A stretch of 64,000 bases of DNA, from NCBI GenBank assembly GCA_049115735.1, contig JAGDZP010000001.1, positions 35,678-99,677 on the forward strand. Reading direction: 5' to 3'. The position numbers and the translations under genes are program-made. The DNA is from CAXBNB01 sp049115735 (GTDB lineage: Bacteria; Bacteroidota; Bacteroidia; Cytophagales; Cyclobacteriaceae). This document shows positions 52,354 through 61,291 of the stretch, in pieces. The number at the start of each line of letters is the position of its first letter. Positions within the stretch are counted from its first letter, which is position 1. The notes below the pieces were generated by a model. That model was not told the origin of the DNA. It saw nothing but the letters and a program-made list of their open reading frames with translations, and did not search any database.

Positions 52354-54236
52354 GTGACCCAATAAAACACGAGTGCGGTATAGCGCACCTCCGTCTTCGC
52401 AAACCACTCCAATATTATATTGATAAGTACGAGACGCCCATGTATGGGGCAAACAAGCTGCTTCTTTTGATGAAGAAGATGCAAAATCGTGGACAAGATG
52501 GTGTAGGAGTAGCGAACATTAAAATAGGTGTAGAAGCGGGTCATCGTTATATCAGTAGGTATCGTTCTATTGATCCTGATCCTCTAAGGAAGGTTTTTGA
52601 CAAGGTTGGGAAGAAGTTTTCCAAGGCAAAGAAAGAAGGTAAGGACAACTACTACGATGAGGCCTGGTTGAAAAAAAATCATGGATTTACGGGTGAGGTA
52701 TGGCTTGGGCATTTACGCTATGGTACCCATGGAAAAAATAGCATAGAAAGCTGTCATCCATTCCTCAGACAAAACAACTGGAGAAGCCGTAACCTTGTAA
52801 TGGCTGGCAACTTCAACATGACCAATGTAGATCAGTTGTTTAACATACTGGTGGATATTGGGCAGCACCCAAAGGAGCGAACCGATACGGTAACTGTGAT
52901 GGAGAAAATTGGTCACTTTGTGGACGAAGAAAACCAGTTGCTGTTCCGCAAGTTCAAGAGCAAATTTTCGAACAAGGAAATCACCAAGATTATTGAAAAT
53001 GAAATTTCCCTAAAAAAGATCTTGACTCGATCTTGTAAGGACTTTGATGGAGGATATACAATGGCTGGCCTTCTCGGCTATGGCGCATCTTTTGTTGCCA
53101 GGGATCCTGCCGGCATACGTCCGGCATACTACTATGCCAATGATGAAATCGTTGTGGTAGCGTCAGAAAAACCCGCCATCAAAACGGCATTCAATTGCAA
53201 GTATGAGGATATTCTTGAAATTGAGCCGGGACATGCATTGATCATAAATAGGGAAGGTGACTATACAATAGAAAAATTCCTAAATCCGCTTCCAAAAAAA
53301 TCATGCAGCTTTGAAAGGATTTATTTTTCAAGAAGCTCTGATCCGGATATTTACAGGGAAAGAAAAACCTTGGGCCGTCTACTCGTGCCAAAAGTGTTGA
53401 AGGCGATCAATTTCGATTTGAGAAATACGATATTTTCTTACATACCAAATTCTGCGGAGACTTCATTCCTGGGGTTAATGGATGGCATGGACGATTACCT
53501 GGTGAAGAAGAGAAAAGAAATCGTAATCGATAAAAAACCAAGCCCTGATGATTTGGAAGACATCCTTTCCTTCCGACCTAGAATTGAGAAGATGGTGATT
53601 AAGGATGCCAAGCTGCGGACCTTTATTACGCAAGATACAGAGAGAGATGACCTGGTAGCTAATGTTTACGACACTACTTATGAGGTGGTCAACAAAGGCA
53701 AGGACAATCTCGTGATCATAGATGACTCGATTGTTCGAGGAACCACACTTGAAAAAAGTATCCTGACGCTTCTTGATAAGCTGGAACCAAAGAAAATTGT
53801 TATCGTTTCGTCTGCTCCTCAAATCCGATACCCAGACTGCTATGGTATCGATATGAGCAAAATGAAGGAATTTGTAGCCTTCAGGGCGGTGGTGAAACTA
53901 TTAGAAGAGAATGATAAAGAATACCTTCTTGATGAGGTGATGGAGAAATGCGTAGCTCATAAAGGAGAGACTGATCAGCCAAATTTTGTAAAAGAGCTTT
54001 ATGCGCCATTTTCTTATGAGGAGGTATCTCAAAAGATTACAGACATAGTGAGGCCGAAAAATATGAAGGCCAATTTGGAGGTGCTATTCCAAACCGTAGA
54101 CAGCCTCCACAAAGCGTGTCCTAATCATTTAGGCGACTGGTACTTCACTGGCGACTACCCAACCCCCGGCGGACATGGTGTTGTCAACAAAGCTTTCATC
54201 AACTACATGAAAGGGGTGACGGTTAGGGCTTATTAG
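52350..54236 (+). CDS. Amidophosphoribosyltransferase-like protein (PurF family, long form)
   Basis: Class II glutamine amidotransferase plus phosphoribosyltransferase, the first step of purine synthesis in PurF. Cysteine 9 in KHECGIAHL would be the nucleophile after removal of a short leader. Glutamine-domain features include NRGQDGVGVAN near residue 47. The PRPP-binding loop is VIIDDSIVRGTTLEKS near residue 450, the family signature. At 628 residues it is longer than the usual 470-510, with a spacer insertion between the domains (about residues 370-420), as in a long form common in Bacteroidota. It overlaps nuoN by ATGA, so it is co-translated with complex I. Whether it is the main PurF of the cell is unknown. 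Confidence 0.85.
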   Translation: MSDPIKHECGIAHLRLRKPLQYYIDKYETPMYGANKLLLLMKKMQNRGQDGVGVANIKIGVEAGHRYISRYRSIDPDPLRKVFDKVGKKFSKAKKEGKDNYYDEAWLKKNHGFTGEVWLGHLRYGTHGKNSIESCHPFLRQNNWRSRNLVMAGNFNMTNVDQLFNILVDIGQHPKERTDTVTVMEKIGHFVDEENQLLFRKFKSKFSNKEITKIIENEISLKKILTRSCKDFDGGYTMAGLLGYGASFVARDPAGIRPAYYYANDEIVVVASEKPAIKTAFNCKYEDILEIEPGHALIINREGDYTIEKFLNPLPKKSCSFERIYFSRSSDPDIYRERKTLGRLLVPKVLKAINFDLRNTIFSYIPNSAETSFLGLMDGMDDYLVKKRKEIVIDKKPSPDDLEDILSFRPRIEKMVIKDAKLRTFITQDTERDDLVANVYDTTYEVVNKGKDNLVIIDDSIVRGTTLEKSILTLLDKLEPKKIVIVSSAPQIRYPDCYGIDMSKMKEFVAFRAVVKLLEENDKEYLLDEVMEKCVAHKGETDQPNFVKELYAPFSYEEVSQKITDIVRPKNMKANLEVLFQTVDSLHKACPNHLGDWYFTGDYPTPGGHGVVNKAFINYMKGVTVRAY

Positions 54237-54389
54237 GAAGCCATGGGTTTTATCAAAGACTTTCCTCGGTTTCTTTCTTGTTTACAGAATAAATAGCTCG
54301 AGACCCCACCCCAAAGTCTGCCAATATAGGTTGCCATGTTAACCGAATAAGGATTCTTGAAATTTGATCAGCGTGTTAATGTAACCCCA

Positions 54390-57300
54390 CTATTTTTTAA
54401 TAAACTTTGAATAAGACTTGATTTGATCATTTTGTATTTGAATCATGTAAAGACCTGAAGGATAATCCTTCGCATCTATTCTCAACTCTTTACTTTTTTC
54501 TACTTGTATTCTTTCCATTAATTTTCCCGAAAGATTTGTGATTGAAAGAATGGAAATTTGACCTGACATATTAGAATATTCTATGATCAATTCAGATGTT
54601 GTTGGATTTGGATAAATCACTAACTCATTTGGCAAGCCATTCAGGCCAAGAATAGTTTCTTCAACTACCGAAACCACCCAGTCTTGTGAGGTCACACCAT
54701 CTTCAGCTGTCACAGTATAAGTAACTGGGCTAGTGAAGTCATTGGAAGTGATACTGCTCACCTGGGAATTACTTCCAACAAGTGCATTCGCCCCTTCAGA
54801 AAGTATATAAGTTGGGATTAATACAGCCAGATCAGTTTTGTACTCTACTTCTAAATCAATCGTATGGTCAGTAAAGTTAATGGTAGCTGCAGTGGTTTGC
54901 TCTGATAGGCTAAACTCTACAATGTCAGTTTCGGTATTTGGAGCAATGGTAACAGTTACCACCCAGTCTTGAGTTGATATACCATCTTCCGCTGTGACAG
55001 TGTATGTAACTGGACGCGTGAAATCTTGAGCCGTGGCACTATTTGGACTAATGCTGGCATTCGGTGACAAAGTAATAGTTGGAGTTAGTGACGTTAAATC
55101 CGTTCCATAAACTAGTTCGATATCCACGGTATGAGCTGTAGGATCTGGTATGACTGCTGCTGTCTGTTCTGCAAGGATAAAGCTGATAATATCAGTCTCG
55201 GTATTTGGGGCAATAGTCACCGTGACTGTCCAATTCTGAGTGGTTGTTCCATCTTCCGCAGTGACCGTGTATGTGACTGGATTTGAGAAATCTTGCGTCG
55301 TTGCACTATTTGGAACAATGCTGGCATTCGGTGACAAAGTCATAGTTGGAGTTAGTGCCGTTAGAGCCGTTCCGTAGTCCACTTCTATATCAATTGTATA
55401 TGTTGCTGAATTAGGAGTTACTGCAACTGTTTGTTCAGTCAAACTAAATGTGGTAATATCCGCTTCTGTATTAGGAGCGGTGACTGTCACTAGCCAGTCT
55501 TGAGTAGTGGTACCATCTTCTGCAATGATCGTATAAGTTAGAGGATTGGAAAAGTCATTTGATGAAACTCCACTTTCCTGGAAAATATTTCCCAGATTAT
55601 AGATTATTAAATCATCAATGGCACCCTGAAAATGATCGGTTGATGTGCCTGAAAATGTCCGCCCAATTAAAACAGGATAGGACGAATGTTGATTTATGTC
55701 TATGTGAAAATTTCGGGTTGCGATTGTGCTTCCATTATATGAAATTTTCCATTCTCCACTTTCATTGTTATATTCAGCAATAATATGCTGCCATTCATTA
55801 ATTTTCAATGGTGACGTATTGGTCCTTAGATATGTTTTTCCAGAACTATCCCATAGACCAAATTCAATTTCTGAATCTTCAACTATCAGTTCCCAATTGC
55901 CATCACCCAGAAAGTCTGCAGTTCCCTGATCACGCGAATTAATAATTGTCTGAGTTGCGCTTCCGGTACCTAAAAAACTGGGGTTTATCCATACTGATAT
56001 GGATAGACTCGTTCCACTCAATGTTGGAACTTGAATTTCATTATCAGAAAAGTAAAAGGCACTATTTGTTTTACCAAATCTATCTTGTCCCAATGTTGCC
56101 CCAACCACTGTTCCATTATAGCCGTTTCCACTTGCATCATCGGCATTACCATTAAATGGATACCAGGCTAAAAGGTCATCAGTAGCAGCATTTGCAATTG
56201 CCGATGCACCCTGTGATAATGTAAAATTAGCCATGAGTTGGGTGCGGTCTGTTCCAAATGCCATCTTAACATCTACAGTGTGTTTGGCCGCATCCGGAGA
56301 GACTTCTTCAGTTTGTTCAGCAATGCCAAAGGAGGTGATGTCTGTATCGGTATTAAGGCAAATTAATTCAGAAGGACTGTATGTGGTTAGCCCTTCTTTC
56401 CAGGCCTGATAAGCAGCATCAGCAGGTTCACAAAGGTTCGTTCCATCAAAAGTGAAATAGTCTAGTGGAAGCGATTTTATGTAGTCAGGAACTGACCCGG
56501 TTAATGTTTCATTATTGGATAATGCCAAAGTCTTTAACAGTGTATTTAAAGAAACATCAATGCCGGTCAAGATATTATTCTCTAGCTGCAAGTACAATAA
56601 TGCAGTATTGGTCGAAACATCAATGCTTGCTAGGTTGTTATTAAAAGCTGCAATCTGAACTAATGAAGTATTAGCAGAAACATTCAAGTTATCTAATGAA
56701 TTGTCATTTGCACCTAATATTTCTAGTGCCACATTTGAGGAGATATCTAAAATGTCAATTTGGTTGTTGGCAAAACTCAACCACGTTAATTTGGTATTTG
56801 TTGAAATATCCAATTCAGATAATTGATTTTCTCCAATATCCAAAAAAGTTAGATCGGGATTTGATGAAAGGGTTATACTAGTTAGTTGGTTATTATAGCA
56901 TTCCAAAAGGGTTAAGTGCATATTTGAACTGACATCAAGATTGGATAGTTGATTATCTGCACACCTCAATGTTGTAAGTAATGTGTTTGTAGATAGATCC
57001 ATGCCAGTAAGCTGATTGGACTCAAAATTTAAGGCAGTAAGAGCTGTATTTGATGAAATATCAAAGCTAACTAGTTGATTGTCTCTACAGTTCAACTCTT
57101 TTAGAGCGCTGAAACCTTCAATCCCTGTCAAATCAGAAATATTTTGACTGGTAATTGTCATAGACGTCAATGCAGCTGCAGTGGCTGTATTGGTAATATT
57201 GTTGTCTACGTCAAATGTGATTCCATAATCTGAACTCAATACTGTGCGAAAGTTTGCATCATGAACCTTTAGTGGTGCTGTAACAGTTACTGTCCAGGTC

Positions 57301-58583
57301 TCAGTAGTGATCTCATCTTCTGCTGTAACTGAATAAATAACTGAAGTTGTAAAATCATGTGCGGTTATACCACTCTCCTGTTCAATGTCTCCAATTTTAG
57401 CAGAGCCAGATGAAAGGATGAAAGAAGGAACCAAAAATGATACATCCGTCCCAAAGGGCACTTCCACTTCAATAGTATGATTTTCAAGGTCAATTTCTGC
57501 CAATTGTATTTGTTCAGATAATTCAAAGCTGATAAAATCAGTGCTTGCAACATCAAAATTTCCAATAGCGAAATCGGAAAAAGAGGTTAAATTATTAACA
57601 ATAACATAAGGTTCAAGGTATTGAATACTAACTCCTGGTATCATTGAAACATCCTCCCATCCGCTACCTTCACCACTCCTCTGTAATACTTTAGTAGAAT
57701 TGAAATCTAAAAGTTCATTTATATTGCTTAAATCTAATATTAAATTGTATAAACCAGAGAACTCTTGATTGTCAATAATCCAGTACTTATCCGAGATTAT
57801 GTCAAGTGTTCCTGATGGAAGAGTTCCAGTTGTGACAGGACTAGTTCCAATATTTGATGAAATGTTAGATGCTGAACTTTGATTTGTAGTAATATTAACA
57901 ATGGCCCCTGTAGAACCTAGCACATAGGCTCCAGTTTCTTCACTAAAGATAGTAGGATTCTGATCTGTACTTCGCTTAATTGCCAGTTGTGTATGTTCAT
58001 CATATCCCCAAATATTGGCAATTGTCCCATCAGTCAGAATGATTGGAATCCTGTTACCGGATGCCTGCAAATGTTCTAGTTCAGTATTATTGGAAACATC
58101 CAGACTAGTGAGCTGATTATTGAAACAATTCAGATCTTTTAGCATCGTATTTGATGAAACATCAAGCACCGTGAGCTGATTGACTTTACAATGTAAATAG
58201 GTTATGGGTGACTCTGGAGATATTATTAGACTTGTTAATTGGTTGCCAGAACAATCCAAATATTCAAGGGCTGTATTTTCAGAAAGATCAAGTAAAGAAA
58301 TCGTATTATTGAAGCACCTCAAATCAGTTAAACTTGTAAAAGCCTCAATTCCACTAAGATCAGAAATAGCCTGACCTCCAAGTACAAGGGCAGTAATAGA
58401 TTTGGTCGCACTTGAATTACTAATATCATTATTTGCATCAAAAGTAATTCCGTAATCTGAACTTAAGATAGAGCGAAAATTTGTGTCAGGGACGTTGATT
58501 TGTCCATATATAAAAAATGTCGTTAACAATAAAATAATTAGTATACAGCCAAATTTTGATTTGGCCAAAGTAGAGGGAATCAT
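54390..58583 (-). CDS. Giant secreted leucine-rich repeat protein with LamG, Ig-like repeats and T9SS tail
   Basis: A 1397-residue exported protein. A signal peptide (ILIILLLTTFFIYG) is followed by: LRR array 1 (about residues 55-175) with NQLTSLDVSSN-type 21-residue repeats; a linker domain (about 180-345); a DUF5018-like beta domain (about 348-435); LRR array 2 (about 440-735), which begins with a near-copy of the array 1 cap (DANFRTVLSSDYGITF) and ends in a plant-LRR-like cap (GSVPDYIKSL); a beta domain split by a LamG/concanavalin domain at about 798-1001; three more beta repeats; and a Por type C-terminal sorting domain (LVIYPNPTTSELIIEY ... GLYMIQIQ). Probably surface-bound or released by the type IX system and adhesive. 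Confidence 0.88.
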   Translation of the reverse strand: MIPSTLAKSKFGCILIILLLTTFFIYGQINVPDTNFRSILSSDYGITFDANNDISNSSATKSITALVLGGQAISDLSGIEAFTSLTDLRCFNNTISLLDLSENTALEYLDCSGNQLTSLIISPESPITYLHCKVNQLTVLDVSSNTMLKDLNCFNNQLTSLDVSNNTELEHLQASGNRIPIILTDGTIANIWGYDEHTQLAIKRSTDQNPTIFSEETGAYVLGSTGAIVNITTNQSSASNISSNIGTSPVTTGTLPSGTLDIISDKYWIIDNQEFSGLYNLILDLSNINELLDFNSTKVLQRSGEGSGWEDVSMIPGVSIQYLEPYVIVNNLTSFSDFAIGNFDVASTDFISFELSEQIQLAEIDLENHTIEVEVPFGTDVSFLVPSFILSSGSAKIGDIEQESGITAHDFTTSVIYSVTAEDEITTETWTVTVTAPLKVHDANFRTVLSSDYGITFDVDNNITNTATAAALTSMTITSQNISDLTGIEGFSALKELNCRDNQLVSFDISSNTALTALNFESNQLTGMDLSTNTLLTTLRCADNQLSNLDVSSNMHLTLLECYNNQLTSITLSSNPDLTFLDIGENQLSELDISTNTKLTWLSFANNQIDILDISSNVALEILGANDNSLDNLNVSANTSLVQIAAFNNNLASIDVSTNTALLYLQLENNILTGIDVSLNTLLKTLALSNNETLTGSVPDYIKSLPLDYFTFDGTNLCEPADAAYQAWKEGLTTYSPSELICLNTDTDITSFGIAEQTEEVSPDAAKHTVDVKMAFGTDRTQLMANFTLSQGASAIANAATDDLLAWYPFNGNADDASGNGYNGTVVGATLGQDRFGKTNSAFYFSDNEIQVPTLSGTSLSISVWINPSFLGTGSATQTIINSRDQGTADFLGDGNWELIVEDSEIEFGLWDSSGKTYLRTNTSPLKINEWQHIIAEYNNESGEWKISYNGSTIATRNFHIDINQHSSYPVLIGRTFSGTSTDHFQGAIDDLIIYNLGNIFQESGVSSNDFSNPLTYTIIAEDGTTTQDWLVTVTAPNTEADITTFSLTEQTVAVTPNSATYTIDIEVDYGTALTALTPTMTLSPNASIVPNSATTQDFSNPVTYTVTAEDGTTTQNWTVTVTIAPNTETDIISFILAEQTAAVIPDPTAHTVDIELVYGTDLTSLTPTITLSPNASISPNSATAQDFTRPVTYTVTAEDGISTQDWVVTVTIAPNTETDIVEFSLSEQTTAATINFTDHTIDLEVEYKTDLAVLIPTYILSEGANALVGSNSQVSSITSNDFTSPVTYTVTAEDGVTSQDWVVSVVEETILGLNGLPNELVIYPNPTTSELIIEYSNMSGQISILSITNLSGKLMERIQVEKSKELRIDAKDYPSGLYMIQIQNDQIKSYSKFIKK
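54890..55460 (-). repeat. 267-base tandem repeat inside the giant protein gene
   Basis: The beta-repeat modules are alike at DNA level: the block GCACTATTTGGA recurs at 55036 and 55303, exactly 267 bases (89 codons) apart, with long stretches of near-identity around it. A more diverged third unit lies toward 54700. The similarity suggests recent duplication and possible copy-number change. Confidence 0.75.
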
Positions 58584-58815
58584 GGGCTCAGGTTTAGGTC
58601 TGTTTTATGTTTGTGTGAGAGATATTTCTATCTGCACGGAAACGGCCAGACCAAGCAGGTTAATGTAGAGGAAAGGGGAGTCTCGTGAGGAATTTACCAA
58701 TAATTCTTTAGTTAATAACTAGAGAACCTGATTTATTCACATACAGATGGTTTTAAGAGGGCAGATTTCTCACCCTCTGGGATTCGAAATGACGCTGTAT
58801 TAGCGGATGCTGGTT
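58584..58815. other. Intergenic stretch upstream of the giant gene
   Basis: 232 bases without a gene, upstream of the giant protein gene and downstream of the MtfA-like gene on the same strand. It holds a REP-like palindrome at 58766-58796. No clear promoter pattern was found. Confidence 0.4.
58766..58796. repeat. REP-like palindrome
   Basis: GATTTCTCACCC...GGGATTCGAAATGACG folds with ATTTC (58767-58771) against GAAAT (58788-58792) and CCC against GGG inside. This form resembles dispersed intergenic palindromes ending in GAAATGACG seen in many Bacteroidota; only one copy is in the window. Confidence 0.4.
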
Positions 58816-59652
58816 TCAAACCTCATGCAGTTGATAACCAATCTTCATAGGATTCTGCCGAAGAAGCTTTGACATCAAACCGTAGAGCTTGGGATTGTAT
58901 TCTCTGAATTCACTCGGGCGTTCGAAGAAGTTCTCCATCGCTACAGCGAAAAACTCATGGTCATTGGTTGCTGCATAATCCCTAAAGAAATGTGTAGCCC
59001 CATCATGCACACGATGCATCTCCCAACGAGCTTCTGAATGAAATCGACCGTAGGCAGATTGATCGAAAAAACCATATTCAGAATTTCGAATCGAGTTTTC
59101 GATCTTTAGCGCATGGGCCATTTCATGAAGGCCGAGATTCCTGCCATTGGTTTCATTAGACAGCCCCAAAACGAAGTTCTTCCAGGAAAGCACAATGGCC
59201 CCTTTTCCATTCACCTCGCCGTAATGATAGCGCCCTGTGTTGGGTGAATGAAAAGCATCATAGTAAATATGCACACGCTTAAAATGCTCCAAATAAACCC
59301 TGGGAAAGCCGAATGTTACCTGTATGGCTGTTGCGCTGATGAGTGCGATCATGTCTGGGTGGATGTCATCAAGATCCTGCCCCTGGATGAACTGGCGACT
59401 ATCTATGAACTTTTGCACTTTACGCTCAAACAGATTCTTGTTGATGGGGCTTAGTTTTTTGTAGTAGTGAAAATATTTGGCAATAGGCTCATGGTAAACT
59501 GTTTGCAGGGGCTTGTTGAGTACGCGCATGTGCAATTTATCACCGAAGAAGTAGTCGATAAAGGCTACTATTATGTCATAAATACTCTTGAAGAATAGAT
59601 AAATAACTGCCAATATCACTCCAAGAAAAAGTAGTAATGCAATTATTTGCAT
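58816..59652 (-). CDS. MtfA-like zinc metallopeptidase
   Basis: Peptidase family M90-like protein of 278 residues. An N-terminal hydrophobic segment (IIALLLFLGVILAVIYLFF) anchors it in the membrane. HEMAHALKIEN near residue 177 is the HExxH zinc motif, and the downstream DHEFFAVAMENFFERP near residue 232 provides the third ligand glutamate. PINKNLFERKVQKFI near residue 70 matches the MtfA N-domain. E. coli MtfA affects the glucose regulator Mlc; no such partner is visible here, and the role in Bacteroidota is unknown. Confidence 0.9.
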   Translation of the reverse strand: MQIIALLLFLGVILAVIYLFFKSIYDIIVAFIDYFFGDKLHMRVLNKPLQTVYHEPIAKYFHYYKKLSPINKNLFERKVQKFIDSRQFIQGQDLDDIHPDMIALISATAIQVTFGFPRVYLEHFKRVHIYYDAFHSPNTGRYHYGEVNGKGAIVLSWKNFVLGLSNETNGRNLGLHEMAHALKIENSIRNSEYGFFDQSAYGRFHSEARWEMHRVHDGATHFFRDYAATNDHEFFAVAMENFFERPSEFREYNPKLYGLMSKLLRQNPMKIGYQLHEV

Positions 59653-59797
59653 GAGTTAGATTTGACTGAAAGGCCACTAAAATAACTTTAATTGGTCTTT
59701 TGCGCTGTTCTAATGAAGAAAATTATTTTTTAAATGGACACATTGATGAGACGAATTTCTAATTGCATTAATTTTCCAGTGCAAACAAAAATCGTCA

Positions 59798-60475
59798 ATG
59801 TTCAAAAAAATACTCTTACTACTCATTATTTCTTGTGCGCTGCTGGGCAGCATTGGATTGATGGCTCAAGATCAAGACCCTAAGAAAAAAGAAATATACT
59901 TTGGGATGGGGCCATCTGCATACAAGGGGGATTTGAATGGTGGCTTTGATAAGTGGTCATCTTCCATGTATTTAGGAGTTAAGTTTAATCGCTTCAACAA
60001 AATCAATGGAAATTTTACCTTAACTATTGGTACGGTCAATGGCCAGAATGTTAATTACGTTTTTGACAATGGTGGGCTTCCGACTCCAGCACCCAATCGT
60101 TTTTTTAAGACCAAATTCGTTGGCCTTAACTATGAGTTGCACTATAACTTTATCGACAAAGAGAATCTGAAAGTGTATGCTTCGCAGGGAATCGGCATTA
60201 TGCGATTTGACCCAAAGGATGAGTTTAATACCAGCCTGATCGATCAGTTGGAGACTAGGGCTCCCAGCGAAACTTATGGCAATATTACTTTGATGCTACC
60301 AACTCAGGTTGGTGTATTGTACTCTCTACCCAATGAACTGTCGGTCGGCCTGCAATTGGGCTTTTCCAATACGCTTTCCGACTATATTGATAACATTTCT
60401 ACTTATAGCGCACAAGGAGGCAAGGATAATATCTTTTCTTATCGCTTTGAACTACATATCCCTGTTTCGTTATAG
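59798..60475 (+). CDS. Outer-membrane beta-barrel protein
   Basis: Exported protein of 225 residues. Residues 1-23 are a signal peptide (LLLIISCALLGSIGLMAQ). The rest alternates polar and hydrophobic residues in about eight strands, with short turns rich in G, N and D (GMGPSAYKGDLNGGF, FVGLNYELHYNFIDKENL) and a terminal aromatic/hydrophobic strand (YRFELHIPVSL), as in OmpA/OmpW-like barrels of Bacteroidota. Substrate or role unknown. Divergent from the MtfA-like gene, 145 bases apart; the GNAT gene follows six bases later. Confidence 0.8.
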   Translation: MFKKILLLLIISCALLGSIGLMAQDQDPKKKEIYFGMGPSAYKGDLNGGFDKWSSSMYLGVKFNRFNKINGNFTLTIGTVNGQNVNYVFDNGGLPTPAPNRFFKTKFVGLNYELHYNFIDKENLKVYASQGIGIMRFDPKDEFNTSLIDQLETRAPSETYGNITLMLPTQVGVLYSLPNELSVGLQLGFSNTLSDYIDNISTYSAQGGKDNIFSYRFELHIPVSL

Positions 60476-60481
60476 AAGGTC

Positions 60482-61015
60482 ATGAAATACCTTTTCAAAT
60501 CATCGAGGCTTGGGTTTAGAAACTGGGAAGAAAAAGATCTGCTTCCCATGACCGCTCTCAATCAAGACAAGGAGGTGATGAAGTACTTTCCTGATGTGCA
60601 AAATGAGCAGCAAACCAGGAAACTTGTCACCAGCATGCAGCAGCACTTTGAAGCCAATGGCTTTTGCTACTTTGCTGTAGATACTTTGGAAGATGAAGAA
60701 TTTATTGGTTTCATCGGGCTAATGACTAAAGTTTATTTGGAGGAACTTGGTGAGTTGGTGGACATTGGATGGCGACTCAGGAAAGGGGCTTGGGGGAATG
60801 GCTATGCCACGGAAGGGGCCATGGCCTGTCTTAAGTATGGCTTTGAAAACCTGGGTCTGGATAAAATTTATGCTGTCTGTCCAGCGGTGAATCTCAAATC
60901 AGAAGCCGTAATGAAGAAAATAGGGATGAAAAAGCTGCAGCATTTTGAATACTCCAAGTTGAAAAATGATGCAAGATTAAGGGAGTGTTTGTTGTATCAA
61001 ATTCAAAAGTCCTGA
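60482..61015 (+). CDS. GNAT N-acetyltransferase
   Basis: Acetyl-CoA-dependent acetyltransferase of the RimJ/RimL (Acetyltransf_3) type, 177 residues. SSRLGFRNWEEKDLLPM near residue 7 is the usual first strand and helix; DIGWRLRKGAWGNGYATEGA near residues 95-114 covers strand 4 and the CoA pyrophosphate loop (R/Q-x-x-G-x-G/A variant); AVCPAVNLKSEAVMKKIGM near residue 138 is the late helix with the N-x-x-S motif. It likely modifies a small molecule or ribosomal-protein-like N-terminus. Cotranscribed with the barrel gene. Confidence 0.88.
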   Translation: MKYLFKSSRLGFRNWEEKDLLPMTALNQDKEVMKYFPDVQNEQQTRKLVTSMQQHFEANGFCYFAVDTLEDEEFIGFIGLMTKVYLEELGELVDIGWRLRKGAWGNGYATEGAMACLKYGFENLGLDKIYAVCPAVNLKSEAVMKKIGMKKLQHFEYSKLKNDARLRECLLYQIQKS

Positions 61016-61030
61016 TATTCTCTATTAGTA

Positions 61031-61055
61031 GACCCTGAAACTAGTTCAGGGTGAC
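61031..61055. repeat. REP-like palindrome after the acetyltransferase gene
   Basis: ACCCTGAA (61032-61039), loop ACTAG, TTCAGGGT (61045-61052): a perfect 8-base stem. It resembles a dispersed Bacteroidota repeat of the form GACCCTGAA...TTCAGGGTGAC. It lies 16 bases after the acetyltransferase stop codon and could also help end that transcript, but no T-run follows. Confidence 0.55.
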
Positions 61056-61098
61056 TATTTATATTTATTTGAAACAACCTCCCGTACCATTTGTTGCC

Positions 61099-61122
61099 TT
61101 TGTTGGTGTTGGCACCAACAAA
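61099..61122. repeat. 10-base perfect inverted repeat
   Basis: TTTGTTGGTG (61099-61108), loop TTGG, CACCAACAAA (61113-61122). A strong RNA hairpin or small repeat element; not followed by a T-run. Confidence 0.6.
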
Positions 61123-61211
61123 CCACAAGGATTACAGATTCAGAAGTTTAGTAATACCCAATTGACCTAAGACCAACGGGTGCGAAAAGGGCTTGGGGTA
61201 ATTGTTAGACT

Positions 61212-61291
61212 GAGTAAGAGATGTCGTTACTCTTAGCCGGGATCGAGCCGGCATCCCTTCCAGGTTTGTCGGGAGGATATAGGCGAGAGCC
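61212..61291. ncRNA. Candidate structured RNA with four consecutive hairpins
   Basis: Within 80 bases: GAGTAA/TTACTC (61212-61217, 61227-61232); GCCGG-GATCGAG-CCGGC (61236-61252); ATCC-c-TTCC paired with GGGAGGAT across a nine-base loop (61253-61261, 61271-61278); and GGC-GAGA-GCC (61282-61291), closed by a GNRA tetraloop. The density of stems and the tetraloop suggest an RNA, strand not settled. On the minus strand hairpin 2 has a T-arm-like loop (CTCGATC), but no anticodon or acceptor stem is seen. It could be a mobile-element RNA remnant. No family recognised. Confidence 0.4.

Noticed and set aside
54890..55460. CRISPR-like array
   Set aside because: The 267-base repeats are coding modules of one protein with no short identical repeats and spacers.
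61236..61252. A tRNA gene suggested by a T-arm-like hairpin
   Set aside because: Only a 5-base stem with a CTCGATC loop on the minus strand; no acceptor, D or anticodon arm is in place.
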